A stretch of 64,000 bases of DNA from Opitutales bacterium (lineage in GTDB: Bacteria > Verrucomicrobiota > Verrucomicrobiia > Opitutales > UBA953). Shown in pieces: positions 8,207 to 17,119 of this stretch; within the stretch, counting starts at the first letter, position 1, and every line of letters begins with the position of its first letter. The position numbers and the translations under genes are program-made. The notes beneath the pieces were generated by a model. The model saw nothing but the letters and a program-made list of their open reading frames with translations. It was not told the DNA's origin and ran no database searches. The DNA lies in the NCBI GenBank assembly GCA_017935025.1, contig JAGBIL010000044.1, positions 1 through 64,000 of the forward strand. Reading direction: 5' to 3'.

Positions 8207-8984
8207 TTGCGGATTCTCCTTCGTTGCCGCCGATGGTTTTTTTGCCGAACGCGGCGACGGATTTGAAAAGCGCGTCAAAGAACGCGGCGACCGTTGTATT
8301 CAGGCTGAGAAGCTCGCTGTTCGTGAGGTCGATCGTGTCGCCCGCCTTGAACGCGCGGCGCGTGTCGGCGAGGCGTACTTCCGGGCGTTCGCCCTCCTTG
8401 GCGGGCTGAATCGTTTGGACCGTTTTGAATTCAAAAACGAGTTCGCCGTCGTCGTCCACGTCCTGTGCGGTAACGACACCGTTGTTCTGCATCAGCGCGC
8501 GGAGCGCAATCGCCATGCTCGTTACGCCGTCTTCGAGCTCGCAGAGAATGCCGAACTCTTTTTCAAAAACTTCAAATTTGTCCTGAAGCGCGGAATTGAC
8601 GAAGGCTTCCTGCTTGCGCCCGACGAGTTCGTTTGTCGCTTTCGGGTCGGTGTCCATCGCCTTTTTGTTGGCGAAAAGCGTGCAGAGCAGGTGGCAGTTG
8701 TCCATGCAGGCGGCGATCATCGAGAGCAGGTCGTTGATTGACTGGCGGAGCATCAGTCCGTGCGCGAACGCTTTCATTTGGTCAAAATCGCGGTGGAGCT
8801 GCGCGACCGGCATCATTTTCGTGAGCGAGGAAAAATGATTATATTTTTCCGCATCGACAGATTGCGTTCCCGCGAGGTTGAACGCGAGCAGGTCAAAGTG
8901 GCGCTGGAGCGCGCCGAAGAAATTTTGGGCGATTGCCGGAAGGCTAATCGTTTGCTGTCTGGGTTGTTCGTTATTTTCGGACAT
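8199..8984 (-). CDS. Conserved-looking hypothetical protein (soluble, helical)
   Basis: A 261-residue protein from the ATG at 8984 (MSENNEQPRQQ...). The frame is open further upstream to 9173, but that extension is basic, unlike the rest, and runs through the intergenic repeat. The product has no signal peptide or membrane span. It is predicted mostly helical, with several Cys in MIAACMDNCHLLC and an acidic segment near residue 180. I do not recognise a family. It is transcribed with, and overlaps, the tiny lipoprotein gene. Confidence 0.7.
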   Translation of the reverse strand: MSENNEQPRQQTISLPAIAQNFFGALQRHFDLLAFNLAGTQSVDAEKYNHFSSLTKMMPVAQLHRDFDQMKAFAHGLMLRQSINDLLSMIAACMDNCHLLCTLFANKKAMDTDPKATNELVGRKQEAFVNSALQDKFEVFEKEFGILCELEDGVTSMAIALRALMQNNGVVTAQDVDDDGELVFEFKTVQTIQPAKEGERPEVRLADTRRAFKAGDTIDLTNSELLSLNTTVAAFFDALFKSVAAFGKKTIGGNEGESANA

Positions 8985-9080
8985 GATTCCAAAAACATAA
9001 GCGTTCCCGCCGGGAGTTGAAAGGGGAAATTTGAATATAGCAAGTTTTTCCCGGGCGGGTCCGTGAGAGGATATATCCCT

Positions 9081-9106
9081 CGGAAGCGATCGGCATCCGC
9101 TTCTCC
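9081..9106. repeat. Short dispersed hairpin repeat (GAAGCG...CGCTTC family)
   Basis: GAAGCG and CGCTTC arms flanked by CG and TCCC. The same pattern recurs in other gaps of this window at 10151, 24315, 27317, 45751 and 48948. It lies between the gene at 8199-8984 and the divergent PEP-CTERM gene. Confidence 0.45.
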
Positions 9107-9142
9107 CATAAAAATTTCGGGAAAAAAGGGCTTGCTGGGAGG

Positions 9143-9167
9143 TTTTTTTTTTTTGCGAAAATACAAT
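9143..9167 (+). promoter_or_regulatory. Putative promoter of the PEP-CTERM gene at 9238, with T12 tract
   Basis: A run of 12 T at 9143-9154 precedes TACAAT (9162-9167), a good -10 hexamer, about 70 bases before the start codon. No clear -35 hexamer sits at 17 bp; the T-tract occupies that region. The tract recalls those in the other PEP-CTERM promoters of this window, but the TACC-N5-GGTA dyad is missing. Confidence 0.4.
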
Positions 9168-9237
9168 AACCATTGATGGCGGTTTGTCTCTAATTCGGTT
9201 TTAGAGCCGTCCGTGGCAACTCTTATAAACTACTAAA

Positions 9238-9873
9238 ATGAAAATGATTAAGTTGTTATTCGCGACGGGAGCTCTCTTGTCGGGCGGAGTGCTCTTCACA
9301 AACGCGCAGGAGGTCGATACTACCTCCGCTTCGCAAAAAAGCTCCGAAGTAACGAGTGCCGTTTTGGATATCCTTCAGACGAATGATTACGGTTACCACG
9401 ATTCTCTCACCGATTCCCGTCTGAGTACCGACGCTTTCGGATTCATTTGGGGAAGGACATCTGTGTTCAACGCACCGTGGATCTTTGATTCCATTAGGTT
9501 TGAGGTAAAATTTCGCCTTGATTCGATAGTCCCTCCGCCGGAGGAGTCCTACGGAATCCGCTACCTTGGCGGGGACGGGAATGAGGTTAAAGGGGAGGTA
9601 GAATTCCTCGAAAACTACAATATTGATCTTACCGGGCAAAACCCGACGGTAATCTCGTATAAATTTGATACTCCACAGGTATGGGCTGTCGGCGAAAGCA
9701 AAATCCTCATGACCATCATCGACCCGAGAGCCGGGGCGTTTGCGGATGTCCGGGCCTCTCTTTATTATGGGGATGAAGTTGCCTCTCTTGTGGTTCCCGA
9801 GCCGTCTGCTTTCGGTATGCTTGCGGGGCTTGGGGCGCTGGCGCTCGTTGCCGCTCGCCGCCGCCGCAAATAA
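9238..9873 (+). CDS. PEP-CTERM domain surface protein
   Basis: A 211-residue protein with a cleavable signal peptide (about residues 1-24, ending FTNAQ) and a C-terminal VVPEPSAFGMLAGLGALALV followed by AARRRRK. This Pro-Glu-Pro, hydrophobic span, Arg-rich order is the sorting signal recognised by exosortases, which cleave it and export the protein to the cell surface. The body is a beta-rich domain of unknown role with several Asp/Ser/Thr-rich loops. It does not closely resemble the paralogous pair at 24.7-27 kb. No Shine-Dalgarno sequence is visible before the ATG. Confidence 0.9.
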   Translation: MKMIKLLFATGALLSGGVLFTNAQEVDTTSASQKSSEVTSAVLDILQTNDYGYHDSLTDSRLSTDAFGFIWGRTSVFNAPWIFDSIRFEVKFRLDSIVPPPEESYGIRYLGGDGNEVKGEVEFLENYNIDLTGQNPTVISYKFDTPQVWAVGESKILMTIIDPRAGAFADVRASLYYGDEVASLVVPEPSAFGMLAGLGALALVAARRRRK

Positions 9874-9908
9874 TTTCAGTAATATATTGTTTCATCGATC
9901 ATGTTCAG

Positions 9909-9940
9909 CGTTCCCGTGATTCGTCGCGGGAACGTTTTTT
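9909..9940 (+). terminator. Terminator made from an inverted pair of the CGTTCCCG motif
   Basis: CGTTCCCG (9909-9916) and CGGGAACG (9927-9934) form the stem, followed directly by six T. It ends transcription of the PEP-CTERM gene. The 240 bases from here to argS hold only one more copy of the motif (about 9990) and the hairpin repeat at 10151. Confidence 0.85.
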
Positions 9941-10150
9941 ATGGGAGGGAAGCCCTCACGTTCATTCCTGCGGGGCGTACGAATTTTCGCGGGAACGCGA
10001 ACGGAGCCTTGTCCCAACGGACCGCCGGGACGGCTGTCCTCCATGATAAAATCCGTGAAATTTGTGAGAATTAGCGGATAAACAAATAATCTTCCGTGTC
10101 TCTGCGGCTCCGTGAGGGGATTTTCTGCCCGGGGAGGGTGTATGTCCTAC

Positions 10151-10176
10151 GGAAGCGGACGGAGTCCGCCTCTCCC
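10151..10176. repeat. Short dispersed hairpin repeat (GCGGAC-GGA-GTCCGC)
   Basis: GCGGAC (10155-10160) and GTCCGC (10164-10169) pair around GGA; flanks GGAA and CTCCC match the other copies of this family. It lies just past the 3' end of argS. Confidence 0.5.
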
Positions 10177-10180
10177 GTTT

Positions 10181-11974
10181 TTACATACGTTCGAGGGGCT
10201 CGATTCCGAGGAGTCGGAGTCCGGTTTCGAGGATGGTGCAGGTGCGGGCGCAGAGGCGGAGGCGCAGGGCGCGCACGGCAGGATCGTCGACCATGACTTT
10301 GTCCGCGTTGTAGAAAGAGGAAAACGCGCCGGCGAGGTCGAAGAGATAGCCGCAAATGTGGTGCGGTTTGAGTTCGTCGCAAGCGGTTTGGACGGCGGCG
10401 GAGAAGCCGAGGAGTTTTTTCGCGAGAGCGATTTCGGCATCGGTCGCGGGAACGCGCTTTTCGTTGTCGGCGGAAATTTCTTCGAGGGACGTTCCCGCCT
10501 TGCGGAAGACGCTGCGGATGCGGGCGACCGCGTAGAGCAGGTAGGGCGCGGTGTTGCCTTCAAAGGCGAGGAGGCGCTCCCACGCGAACATATAGTCGCC
10601 CGTGCGGTTGGACATCAGGTCGACGTAGCGAATGGCGGCGACGCCGATGGTTTCGGCGATTTTTCGGCGTTCGGCTTCATCGAGGTCCGGGTTTTTCTCG
10701 GAAACGATGGCGAAAGCGCGTTCGACGGCTTCGGCGACGAGGGCTTTGAGGCGAATGGTTCCGCCTTCTTTGGTTTTCAGCGGTTTGCCGTTTGCGCCGA
10801 GAATTTTTCCGAAGGAAACGTGGCGGAGCGACGGGAGCGTGTAGTTTTTGCACTTGAACCAGCGGGCTGCCGTGAGGAAAAGCATACGGAAGTGGTCGCA
10901 CTGGCGGTCGTCGGTAACGTAGACGATTTCATCGGCGTTGAAATGTTCGACGCGGTAGAGGAGCGTTGCGAGGTCGGTGGAGGCATAGTTGGAGCCGCCG
11001 TCTTTTTTGCGGACGATGAAGGGCGCGGCGTTTTCGTTGTGGCGGGAGTAGCGCGGGTCGTTGTCGTTCCAGACGATGAGGGCGCCGTCGTCTTCCTCGG
11101 CGATGTTACATTCGGAGAGTTCGGCGTAAACGCGTCCGACTTTGTCGCGGTAGAAGCTTTCGCCGAGTGTGACGTCGGGTTTAACGCCGAAGACGTCGTA
11201 CATTTTTTCGCAAGCGGCGTTGGATACGCGGACGATGCGTTCCCAGAGGGCGAGATTTTCGGGATCGCCTTGCTGAAGTTTGACGAGTTCGGCGCGTGCG
11301 GCATCCATCGCGCCGGGATTTTTTTCGGTATCCTTGCAAAACGCGGTGCCGGATTTGTAAAGTTCTTCGAGTTGTTCGAGTGCGGCTTCGTCGTCCTGCG
11401 GGAACGTGAAGTTTTGGCGTTTGATTTCAAAAATGAGAACTCCGAAATTGGTACCCCAGTCGCCGATGTGGTTGTCGCGCACGAGGTCGGCACCGCAGAA
11501 TGCGAGCAGGCGCGCGATGGCTTCGCCGATGTCCATGATACGCAGATGCCCGACGTGCATTTGCTTGGCAGTATTGGTGGAAGGGTAGTCGATGACGACT
11601 TTTTTTCCGCGATAGGCGGATTCGGCGGATTTGTGCAAATCTTCCGCGCCGCGGTAGCGCACGAGCCATTGGGCGAGGAATTCCGGGGAAAGTTTGAAAT
11701 TAATGAATCCGGGCCCGGCGATGGAGATTTCGACGAGCGCGGGATCGATTTCTCCGGAATTTTTCAGTGCATCGACGAGCGCGGCTGCGAGGGCGCGCGG
11801 GTTGGTTTTGGCGCGTTTGGCTTCGCCGAGGACTCCGTTTGCCTGATAATCGCCGAAGCGCGGGTCTGCGGGGCGCATTTCAGGGGAAAATTCCGGAGTA
11901 AAGCCGTCTGTCGTTCCCGCGACGCGGCGCAAAATTGTGTCAAGTTCCTTAGCCGGGTTAAACCAAATATCCAT
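10181..11974 (-). CDS. argS: Arginyl-tRNA synthetase
   Basis: A 597-residue class I aminoacyl-tRNA synthetase. The N-terminal Arg-tRNA-synthetase additional domain ends around residue 105 (GPGFINFKLS). The catalytic core begins with DYPSTNTAKQMHVGHLR (HIGH-type motif HVGH at 140-143). The KMSKS region is degenerate (GANGKPLKTKEGGTIRL), as in most ArgRS. The DALR anticodon domain closes with LLGIEPLERM, the usual ArgRS end. The start ATG has no Shine-Dalgarno. A TTGCGG-N17-TTTACT pair ending 9 bases before it could give an almost leaderless mRNA. It charges tRNA-Arg in the cytoplasm. Confidence 0.97.
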   Translation of the reverse strand: MDIWFNPAKELDTILRRVAGTTDGFTPEFSPEMRPADPRFGDYQANGVLGEAKRAKTNPRALAAALVDALKNSGEIDPALVEISIAGPGFINFKLSPEFLAQWLVRYRGAEDLHKSAESAYRGKKVVIDYPSTNTAKQMHVGHLRIMDIGEAIARLLAFCGADLVRDNHIGDWGTNFGVLIFEIKRQNFTFPQDDEAALEQLEELYKSGTAFCKDTEKNPGAMDAARAELVKLQQGDPENLALWERIVRVSNAACEKMYDVFGVKPDVTLGESFYRDKVGRVYAELSECNIAEEDDGALIVWNDNDPRYSRHNENAAPFIVRKKDGGSNYASTDLATLLYRVEHFNADEIVYVTDDRQCDHFRMLFLTAARWFKCKNYTLPSLRHVSFGKILGANGKPLKTKEGGTIRLKALVAEAVERAFAIVSEKNPDLDEAERRKIAETIGVAAIRYVDLMSNRTGDYMFAWERLLAFEGNTAPYLLYAVARIRSVFRKAGTSLEEISADNEKRVPATDAEIALAKKLLGFSAAVQTACDELKPHHICGYLFDLAGAFSSFYNADKVMVDDPAVRALRLRLCARTCTILETGLRLLGIEPLERM

Positions 11975-12001
11975 AATAGCTCAAGTAAACGCGTTCCCGG
12001 G

Positions 12002-12144
12002 CGTTCCCGCAAATTGAAATTTAGCGAAGCGCCAGGTGATTAATGAGAAGAATGGGATGAATGAGAGAAACGGGAAAATACTCATTCTTCTCTTTCTTCC
12101 CATTCCTCTCATTATGCTTCGCTAAATTTCAATTTGCGGGAACG
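12002..12144. repeat. Large inverted repeat with 29-bp perfect arms
   Basis: The 29 bases at 12002-12030 are perfectly reverse-complementary to 12116-12144. Each arm contains the 9-mer CGTTCCCGC/GCGGGAACG next to AAATTGAAATTTAGCG. Between the arms lies an imperfect second palindrome of AATGAGAAGAATGGGA type. It sits in the divergent gap between argS and the TerC-like gene and belongs with the palindromes at 50695 and 50901. Confidence 0.85.
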
Positions 12145-12170
12145 GAGAGTTTTTCGCAGTATTGGGCGAA

Positions 12171-13196
12171 ATGATGAGTTTTTTGAATTCCCTGTTCTGT
12201 TTGGCTACGGCGGCGGATGTGGCAGGCGTTCCCGCAGATTCTGCGTTCCCGATTTGGGCGTGGTTGATTTTCGGTGTGTTTATCGTGACGATGCTGGCGC
12301 TGGACCTTGGCGTTTTTCACAAAAACGACAAGCCTGTTCCGTTTAAGGAGGCGGTGGCGTGGAGTATTGTTTGGATTTCGCTGGCGGGTTGTGCGTGCGG
12401 CGGGATTGGGGCGTGGCAGGGCGCGGAGAAGGCGCAACTTTTTTCCGCCGGATATTTGTTGGAGTTGGCGCTGAGCATCGACAACCTGTTTGTTTTCATC
12501 ATTATTTTTACGTTTTTTAAAATTCCGGAAAAATATCAGCACCGCGTGCTGTTTTGGGGAATTATCGGGGCGGTGGTTTTCCGTGCGCTGTTTATTTTCG
12601 GCGGAGTGGCGCTGGTCGAGAAGTTCTCGTGGGTGCTGTTTGTTTTCGGCGTGTTTTTGATTTTTACGGGGATTCGGCTCTTTTTCCCGGAAAAAGAGGA
12701 AAAGGACTTGTCGAAAAATCTGGTTGTGCGTTGCGCGACGAAAATCGGGCGTTTTTCAACGGATTTGCACGGGCATGACTTTTTCTTCCGCAGGAACGGG
12801 CTACTTTACGCGAGTCCGCTGTTTTTGGCTCTGCTCGTGATTGAGTTGTCCGACGTGATTTTTGCGGTGGACAGCGTTCCCGCAGTGCTCGGCGTGCTCC
12901 CGAATGACGGAAGCATTTCCGCCGAGGAAAAAATGTTCCTCGCGTTCACGTCAAATATTTTTGCGATTCTCGGATTGCGTTCGTTCTTCTTTGCGCTCTC
13001 CGGTTTTATGAAAATGCTACGATTCCTGCACTACGGGTTGGGTATTGTGCTCGTTTTCATCGGCGTAAAGCTCATCTTGGCGGAATTACCCGGGGAATGG
13101 GCGTTTCACTTCGAGATTTGGCAATCGTTGAGTGTGCTCGGCGCGGTGTTCGGCGTGTCTATTTTGCTTTCCCTGATTTTCCCGAAAAAAGACTGA
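12171..13196 (+). CDS. TerC-family integral membrane protein
   Basis: A 341-residue protein with about nine hydrophobic segments. Sequence features are typical of the TerC/Alx family: LLELALSIDNLFVFIIIF near residue 95 and IELSDVIFAVDSVPAVL near residue 225, the two acidic membrane motifs of the family. Members are linked to metal-ion (often manganese) homeostasis or export, and to tellurite resistance in some operons. An in-frame TTG at 12162 is possible, but the ATG at 12171 is more likely. The downstream HAD gene starts 13 bases after the stop, so the two are probably one transcript. Confidence 0.88.
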   Translation: MMSFLNSLFCLATAADVAGVPADSAFPIWAWLIFGVFIVTMLALDLGVFHKNDKPVPFKEAVAWSIVWISLAGCACGGIGAWQGAEKAQLFSAGYLLELALSIDNLFVFIIIFTFFKIPEKYQHRVLFWGIIGAVVFRALFIFGGVALVEKFSWVLFVFGVFLIFTGIRLFFPEKEEKDLSKNLVVRCATKIGRFSTDLHGHDFFFRRNGLLYASPLFLALLVIELSDVIFAVDSVPAVLGVLPNDGSISAEEKMFLAFTSNIFAILGLRSFFFALSGFMKMLRFLHYGLGIVLVFIGVKLILAELPGEWAFHFEIWQSLSVLGAVFGVSILLSLIFPKKD

Positions 13197-13209
13197 GGCG
13201 GCGTTTGCG

Positions 13210-13770
13210 ATGTTGGGTTTCCTGAAAAAAATCTTTCCGAAAAAGGCACCGAAGATCGACCTCGACGAGGCGGCGAAATCGGAACCGTTGCCCGAAAATA
13301 CGGCGGAAGTTCCGGAGGCCGTTCCCGCAGGAGTGCAGCCCGACGACGGTTCGGGGATCCGCTCTTGGATCGGCGTGGACCTCGACGGTACGCTGGCGCT
13401 CTATTCCGGCTGGCGCGGGCTCGACCACATCGGAAAACCCGTTCCCGTAATGCTTGCGCGAGTGAAGCATTGGTTGGATGAAGGCTACACCGTAAAGATT
13501 TTTACCGCGCGCGCGAGTGAGGGCGAAAAGGGAATTGCACCCGTGAAAAAGTGGCTTGCGGACAACGGTTTGCCCGATTTGGAAGTAACGAACCAAAAAG
13601 ATTTTGCGATGGTTGAGCTCTGGGATGATCGCGCGGTGCAGGTTGTTGCCAACACGGGGCGTCCGTTCCTTTCGCCGTCGATCTTCGGGCGTCCGGCGGC
13701 GCCGATCCTGCCGGAAGAATCGTCTGACGAGACATTTTATCTGCTGAAAAAGGGCGGTTCGCAAAATTGA
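13210..13770 (+). CDS. HAD-superfamily phosphatase-like protein
   Basis: A 186-residue protein. After a variable, Pro/Glu-rich N-terminal 50 residues, the core begins with WIGVDLDGTLALY (nucleophile D57 and D59, the DxDGT motif). It continues with IFTARAS (motif II) and DFAMVELWDDRAVQV (motif IV acidic residues). It lacks a large cap, as in the polynucleotide-phosphatase-like and 5'-nucleotidase-like small HAD proteins. Substrate unknown. Placed tightly behind the TerC-like gene. Confidence 0.75.
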   Translation: MLGFLKKIFPKKAPKIDLDEAAKSEPLPENTAEVPEAVPAGVQPDDGSGIRSWIGVDLDGTLALYSGWRGLDHIGKPVPVMLARVKHWLDEGYTVKIFTARASEGEKGIAPVKKWLADNGLPDLEVTNQKDFAMVELWDDRAVQVVANTGRPFLSPSIFGRPAAPILPEESSDETFYLLKKGGSQN

Positions 13771-13817
13771 TTTTTCTCGAGAGGCGGTGGGGGCTGTGTT
13801 TCCCGCTTAGTTCTCGG

Positions 13818-13846
13818 TTGAAATAAGGCGGGAACAGGCATATAAT
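13818..13846 (+). promoter_or_regulatory. Sigma-70-type promoter of rodA
   Basis: TTGAAA (13818-13823), a 17-bp spacer, and a consensus TATAAT (13841-13846), 31 bases before the GTG start of rodA. The spacer contains GGCGGGAAC, a near-copy of the over-represented motif. Confidence 0.8.
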
Positions 13847-13877
13847 ATACGCAGATTATTTTACCCTCCCGCAAAAC

Positions 13878-15269
13878 GTGAATCGTGCCGCTTCATTCGA
13901 CCGTTCCCGCCTCGCTTCCGCGTTTGAAGCGGGGTGGAGTTTTTTGTGTCGTGCGGACAAGGTGTCTCCGGCGATCATTCTGGCGCTTTCGGCGTTGGGT
14001 GTCGTCGGGATTTATGCGTCGGGCAGTTTCGGGGAAAGCGACGAATGGTTTAAGCAAATCGTTTACATCGGTATCGGATGCGTGGCGTATTTGTGTGTGT
14101 CGGCGATTGATTTTCGTTTTTACAAGCGCTTTGCGAATTGGATTTACCTGCTCGGGTGCGCGTTGCTGTTGCCGATTGCCGTTTTCGGTTTTTTCAAAAT
14201 CGGCGGAGTGGATTTTATTCATGCGGTGAACGGAGCGTACCGATGGTATTTTATCGGGTCGGCGAGCTTGCAACCGTCGGAATTTGCGAAAGTTTCTACG
14301 CTGATTTTTTTGGCGGCGATGCTTTCGGTGAAGCCTCTGGGCGGATTCCGGGAGTCGTTTCCGCAATTGTGGCGCGTGGCGCTGGCGGCGGGAATTCCGT
14401 TTGTAATGGTTTTTGTTGAGCCGGATTTGGGATCGAGCCTCGTTTACGTTCCCGTGACATTTGCGTTGCTGTTTTTGGCGAATCTGACTCCGAAATTCTT
14501 TTTGACGCTCGGTGTCGCGGGAGCGCTTCTGTTTTCGGTCGTTGCCGTGGATTTGTATTTTTACCGCTCCCGTGTCGTGGACTATATTGAAGCGAAGGTG
14601 GAGGCAACGGGGCGTACGCCGCAAAATCCGGCGGCGGAAATTCGTTCCCGCGAAAATCGCGAAGAGTGGGGATACGAGAAGGATTCGTATTTCTTTCTGC
14701 TGAAAGATTACCAGCGGGAGCGGCTTTTGTCGTTTGTCGATCCGGAAACGATTGATCCGAACGGCATCGGTTCGAGTTGGAACGTGCGTCAGTCGCTGAT
14801 TTCTGTCGGCAAGGGAGGTCTGACGGGCGAAGGTTTCAACCGGGGCACGCAGGCAAAACTCGGCTATTTGCCGGAGCTTGCGGCACATAACGACTTTCTT
14901 TTCTCCGTAATTGCGGAGGAATACGGTTTTGCGGGTTGCGTAATGCTGCTCGCCGCTTACGGGGCATTGCTGTTCCGGACGGTGGCGATCGGTCTGCGTT
15001 CCCGCGATACGTTCGGTATCCTTTTGACGACCGGGATAGCGGTCATGATGGCAGTGCATCTTTTGATTAATATCGGGATGAACATCGGCATCATGCCTGT
15101 TACCGGATTATCACTCCCGTTTCTAAGCTATGGGGGCTCTTTTGTGTTGAGCTGTTTTATTGTGTTCGGGCTTGTGCAAAGCGTGCACGGTCATACGCAG
15201 CTTCCCGAAAACGAAGATGTTTTCGAGGAAACAAAAACAGGAATGCATCGCACGGAGTTCCCGGCATAA
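13878..15269 (+). CDS. rodA: RodA/FtsW-family peptidoglycan polymerase (SEDS)
   Basis: A 463-residue polytopic protein starting at GTG 13878. It carries the SEDS signatures: [20 protein letters not shown] (rod-type QPSE near residue 135), [41 protein letters not shown], and a final [16 protein letters not shown]. The loop before GSSWNVRQ is longer than usual (about residues 235-285, many Arg/Glu/Asp), which explains the length above the typical 370-420. The family polymerises glycan strands from lipid II together with a class B PBP; rod-shape elongation is inferred from the RodA-type motif rather than from neighbours. Followed closely by the RNase E/G gene. Confidence 0.92.
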   Translation: MNRAASFDRSRLASAFEAGWSFLCRADKVSPAIILALSALGVVGIYASGSFGESDEWFKQIVYIGIGCVAYLCVSAIDFRFYKRFANWIYLLGCALLLPIAVFGFFKIGGVDFIHAVNGAYRWYFIGSASLQPSEFAKVSTLIFLAAMLSVKPLGGFRESFPQLWRVALAAGIPFVMVFVEPDLGSSLVYVPVTFALLFLANLTPKFFLTLGVAGALLFSVVAVDLYFYRSRVVDYIEAKVEATGRTPQNPAAEIRSRENREEWGYEKDSYFFLLKDYQRERLLSFVDPETIDPNGIGSSWNVRQSLISVGKGGLTGEGFNRGTQAKLGYLPELAAHNDFLFSVIAEEYGFAGCVMLLAAYGALLFRTVAIGLRSRDTFGILLTTGIAVMMAVHLLINIGMNIGIMPVTGLSLPFLSYGGSFVLSCFIVFGLVQSVHGHTQLPENEDVFEETKTGMHRTEFPA

Positions 15270-15288
15270 CCCCGTAATAATCACTAAA

Positions 15289-17025
15289 ATGCCAGACATT
15301 CCAGAAAAAGATAATTTGCCGCAGGACGAAAACGAAGCTTTGCGCCACCCGCCGAAACCGCACGAAGTTGTGCCGATTCCGACGAAAGAGCTCAAAGAGG
15401 GCGCTCGTCAGCGGGCCAAAAAACTTCCGCTTCTTCAACGTATCGTGAAACATTTTTCAAAAGACAAGGACCGGTTCCGCGAACTTATCATCAATTCCGA
15501 GCCCCTCGAAAAACGAGCGGCGCTCCTGACCGACGGCGTGCTCGAAAAGTACGAGCTCGAACGTGTGGGCGAACAACGCATGGTCGGTGCTATTTTTAAG
15601 GGACGTATTCAAAATCTCGAAAAGGGATTGAAGGCGGCGTTTGTGGATATCGGGCAGGCGAAAAATGCGTTTCTGCACTACTGGGATATGCTTCCGGCGG
15701 CGAACGATTCGTCCGTCGAGTTTATCCGCGACAACGAAAGCGCCGAGCAGAAATCCAAGCGCGAAAAGTACAAAATTACAGATATTCCGGAGCTTTTCCC
15801 GATCGGGAGCGAAATCGTCATTCAGGTGACGAAGGATCAGATCGGCACGAAGGGACCTCGTACGACAACGAATATCGCCATCCCCGGGAGGTTTATCGTG
15901 CTTATGCCGTTTTCCGGGCAATGCGGCGTTTCCCGCAAAATCGAAAATTCCGTCGAGCGCGACCGCCTGAAAAAACTTTTGCGCAAACTGACGATTCCGC
16001 AGGGAATGGGTGTTATCATCCGCACGGCGGGAGAGGGCAAAAAACTGCGCTACTTTGTGCGCGATTTACATATGTTGCTACGTCGGTGGGCGGAAATTTG
16101 CAACACGATCAATTCGACCGAGAAGCCCTGTATGCTTTATCAGGAACCGGATTTGATTGAGCGCACGGTGCGGGATTTCCTTACGGAAGACATTGACCGC
16201 ATCCTCGTCGACTCCGAAGAAGATTATCAGACGATTCTTAAGGCTGTAGGCGAGATTTCTCCGCGTTCCCGCAGCAAAGTGGTGCGCTACAAGGACAATA
16301 TTCCGATTTTTGAACGGTTTAATATTGAGCGGCAAATTGAGCAGACGTATATGCGCCGCGTGCCGCTTCCGTCCGGTGGGGAAATCGTTATCGACGAAAC
16401 CGAAGCGCTGACGGCGATCGATGTCAACACGAGCGGGCACAAAGGCAAAGGCGATGCAAAGGATTTTGTTGTTCAGGCGAACATTGAAGCGGTGAAAGAA
16501 TCCGCGCGTCAGATTCGTCTGCGCAATTTGGGCGGGCTCATTATTATCGATACCGTCGATATGAAAAATCCGAAGGATCGCAAGGCCGTTTTCAACGCGT
16601 TGCGCGACGCGATGAGTATGGATCGTGCGAAACATCAGATTCTGCCGATTTCCCAACTCGGGATTTTGCAGATGACGCGCCAGCGCCAACAGGAAAGCAA
16701 TACGACTTCGCTTTATATGGGGTGTCCGTACTGTCAAGGGCGCGGGATTGTGAAAAACCCGCGGACGATGAGCGTTGAAATACAGCGACGCCTCGTCAGC
16801 GTGATTCGCCGCTTACGCGGGATCGAGGCAAATGTCGGGCGGGAGCTCTCCTTCCGCGTTTTCCTGCATCCGCTGAATCTGGAACGCTTGCGTTCGGACG
16901 ATAGGGATTCTATTTCGGATATTGAAAAAGCCTATAACGTTAGCCTTTCATTCCGTGCGGATCCGTCGTTCCATGTCGAAAATTTTAAAATTCTCAATAT
17001 GGAGAACGGGGAAGAGGTTAGATGA
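15289..17025 (+). CDS. rng: Ribonuclease E/G
   Basis: A 578-residue protein starting at the ATG at 15289; an open frame upstream overlaps rodA and is not the start. A charged N-terminal stretch is followed by the S1-type RNA-binding region ([24 protein letters not shown]). Catalytic aspartates are in [13 protein letters not shown] and LIIIDTVDM, and the zinc-link motif is CPYCQGRG. No long disordered degradosome scaffold follows, so it resembles RNase G or the catalytic half of RNase E. It cuts single-stranded RNA in rRNA maturation and mRNA decay in the cytoplasm. Confidence 0.93.
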   Translation: MPDIPEKDNLPQDENEALRHPPKPHEVVPIPTKELKEGARQRAKKLPLLQRIVKHFSKDKDRFRELIINSEPLEKRAALLTDGVLEKYELERVGEQRMVGAIFKGRIQNLEKGLKAAFVDIGQAKNAFLHYWDMLPAANDSSVEFIRDNESAEQKSKREKYKITDIPELFPIGSEIVIQVTKDQIGTKGPRTTTNIAIPGRFIVLMPFSGQCGVSRKIENSVERDRLKKLLRKLTIPQGMGVIIRTAGEGKKLRYFVRDLHMLLRRWAEICNTINSTEKPCMLYQEPDLIERTVRDFLTEDIDRILVDSEEDYQTILKAVGEISPRSRSKVVRYKDNIPIFERFNIERQIEQTYMRRVPLPSGGEIVIDETEALTAIDVNTSGHKGKGDAKDFVVQANIEAVKESARQIRLRNLGGLIIIDTVDMKNPKDRKAVFNALRDAMSMDRAKHQILPISQLGILQMTRQRQQESNTTSLYMGCPYCQGRGIVKNPRTMSVEIQRRLVSVIRRLRGIEANVGRELSFRVFLHPLNLERLRSDDRDSISDIEKAYNVSLSFRADPSFHVENFKILNMENGEEVR

Positions 17026-17051
17026 ATTTTTGTCATATTTTTATAAAAAAC

Positions 17052-17080
17052 TTGATTTCACCAATTTCAAGGGGTAATTT
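17052..17080 (+). promoter_or_regulatory. Putative promoter of the exopolysaccharide export genes
   Basis: TTGATT (17052-17057), 17-bp spacer, TAATTT (17075-17080), inside an AT-rich 94-base gap after the RNase gene and 40 bases before the ATG of the barrel protein. Confidence 0.5.
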
Positions 17081-17119
17081 CCTTTCACAAATCTTTTTAA
17101 AAATATCACAGAGAAAACA

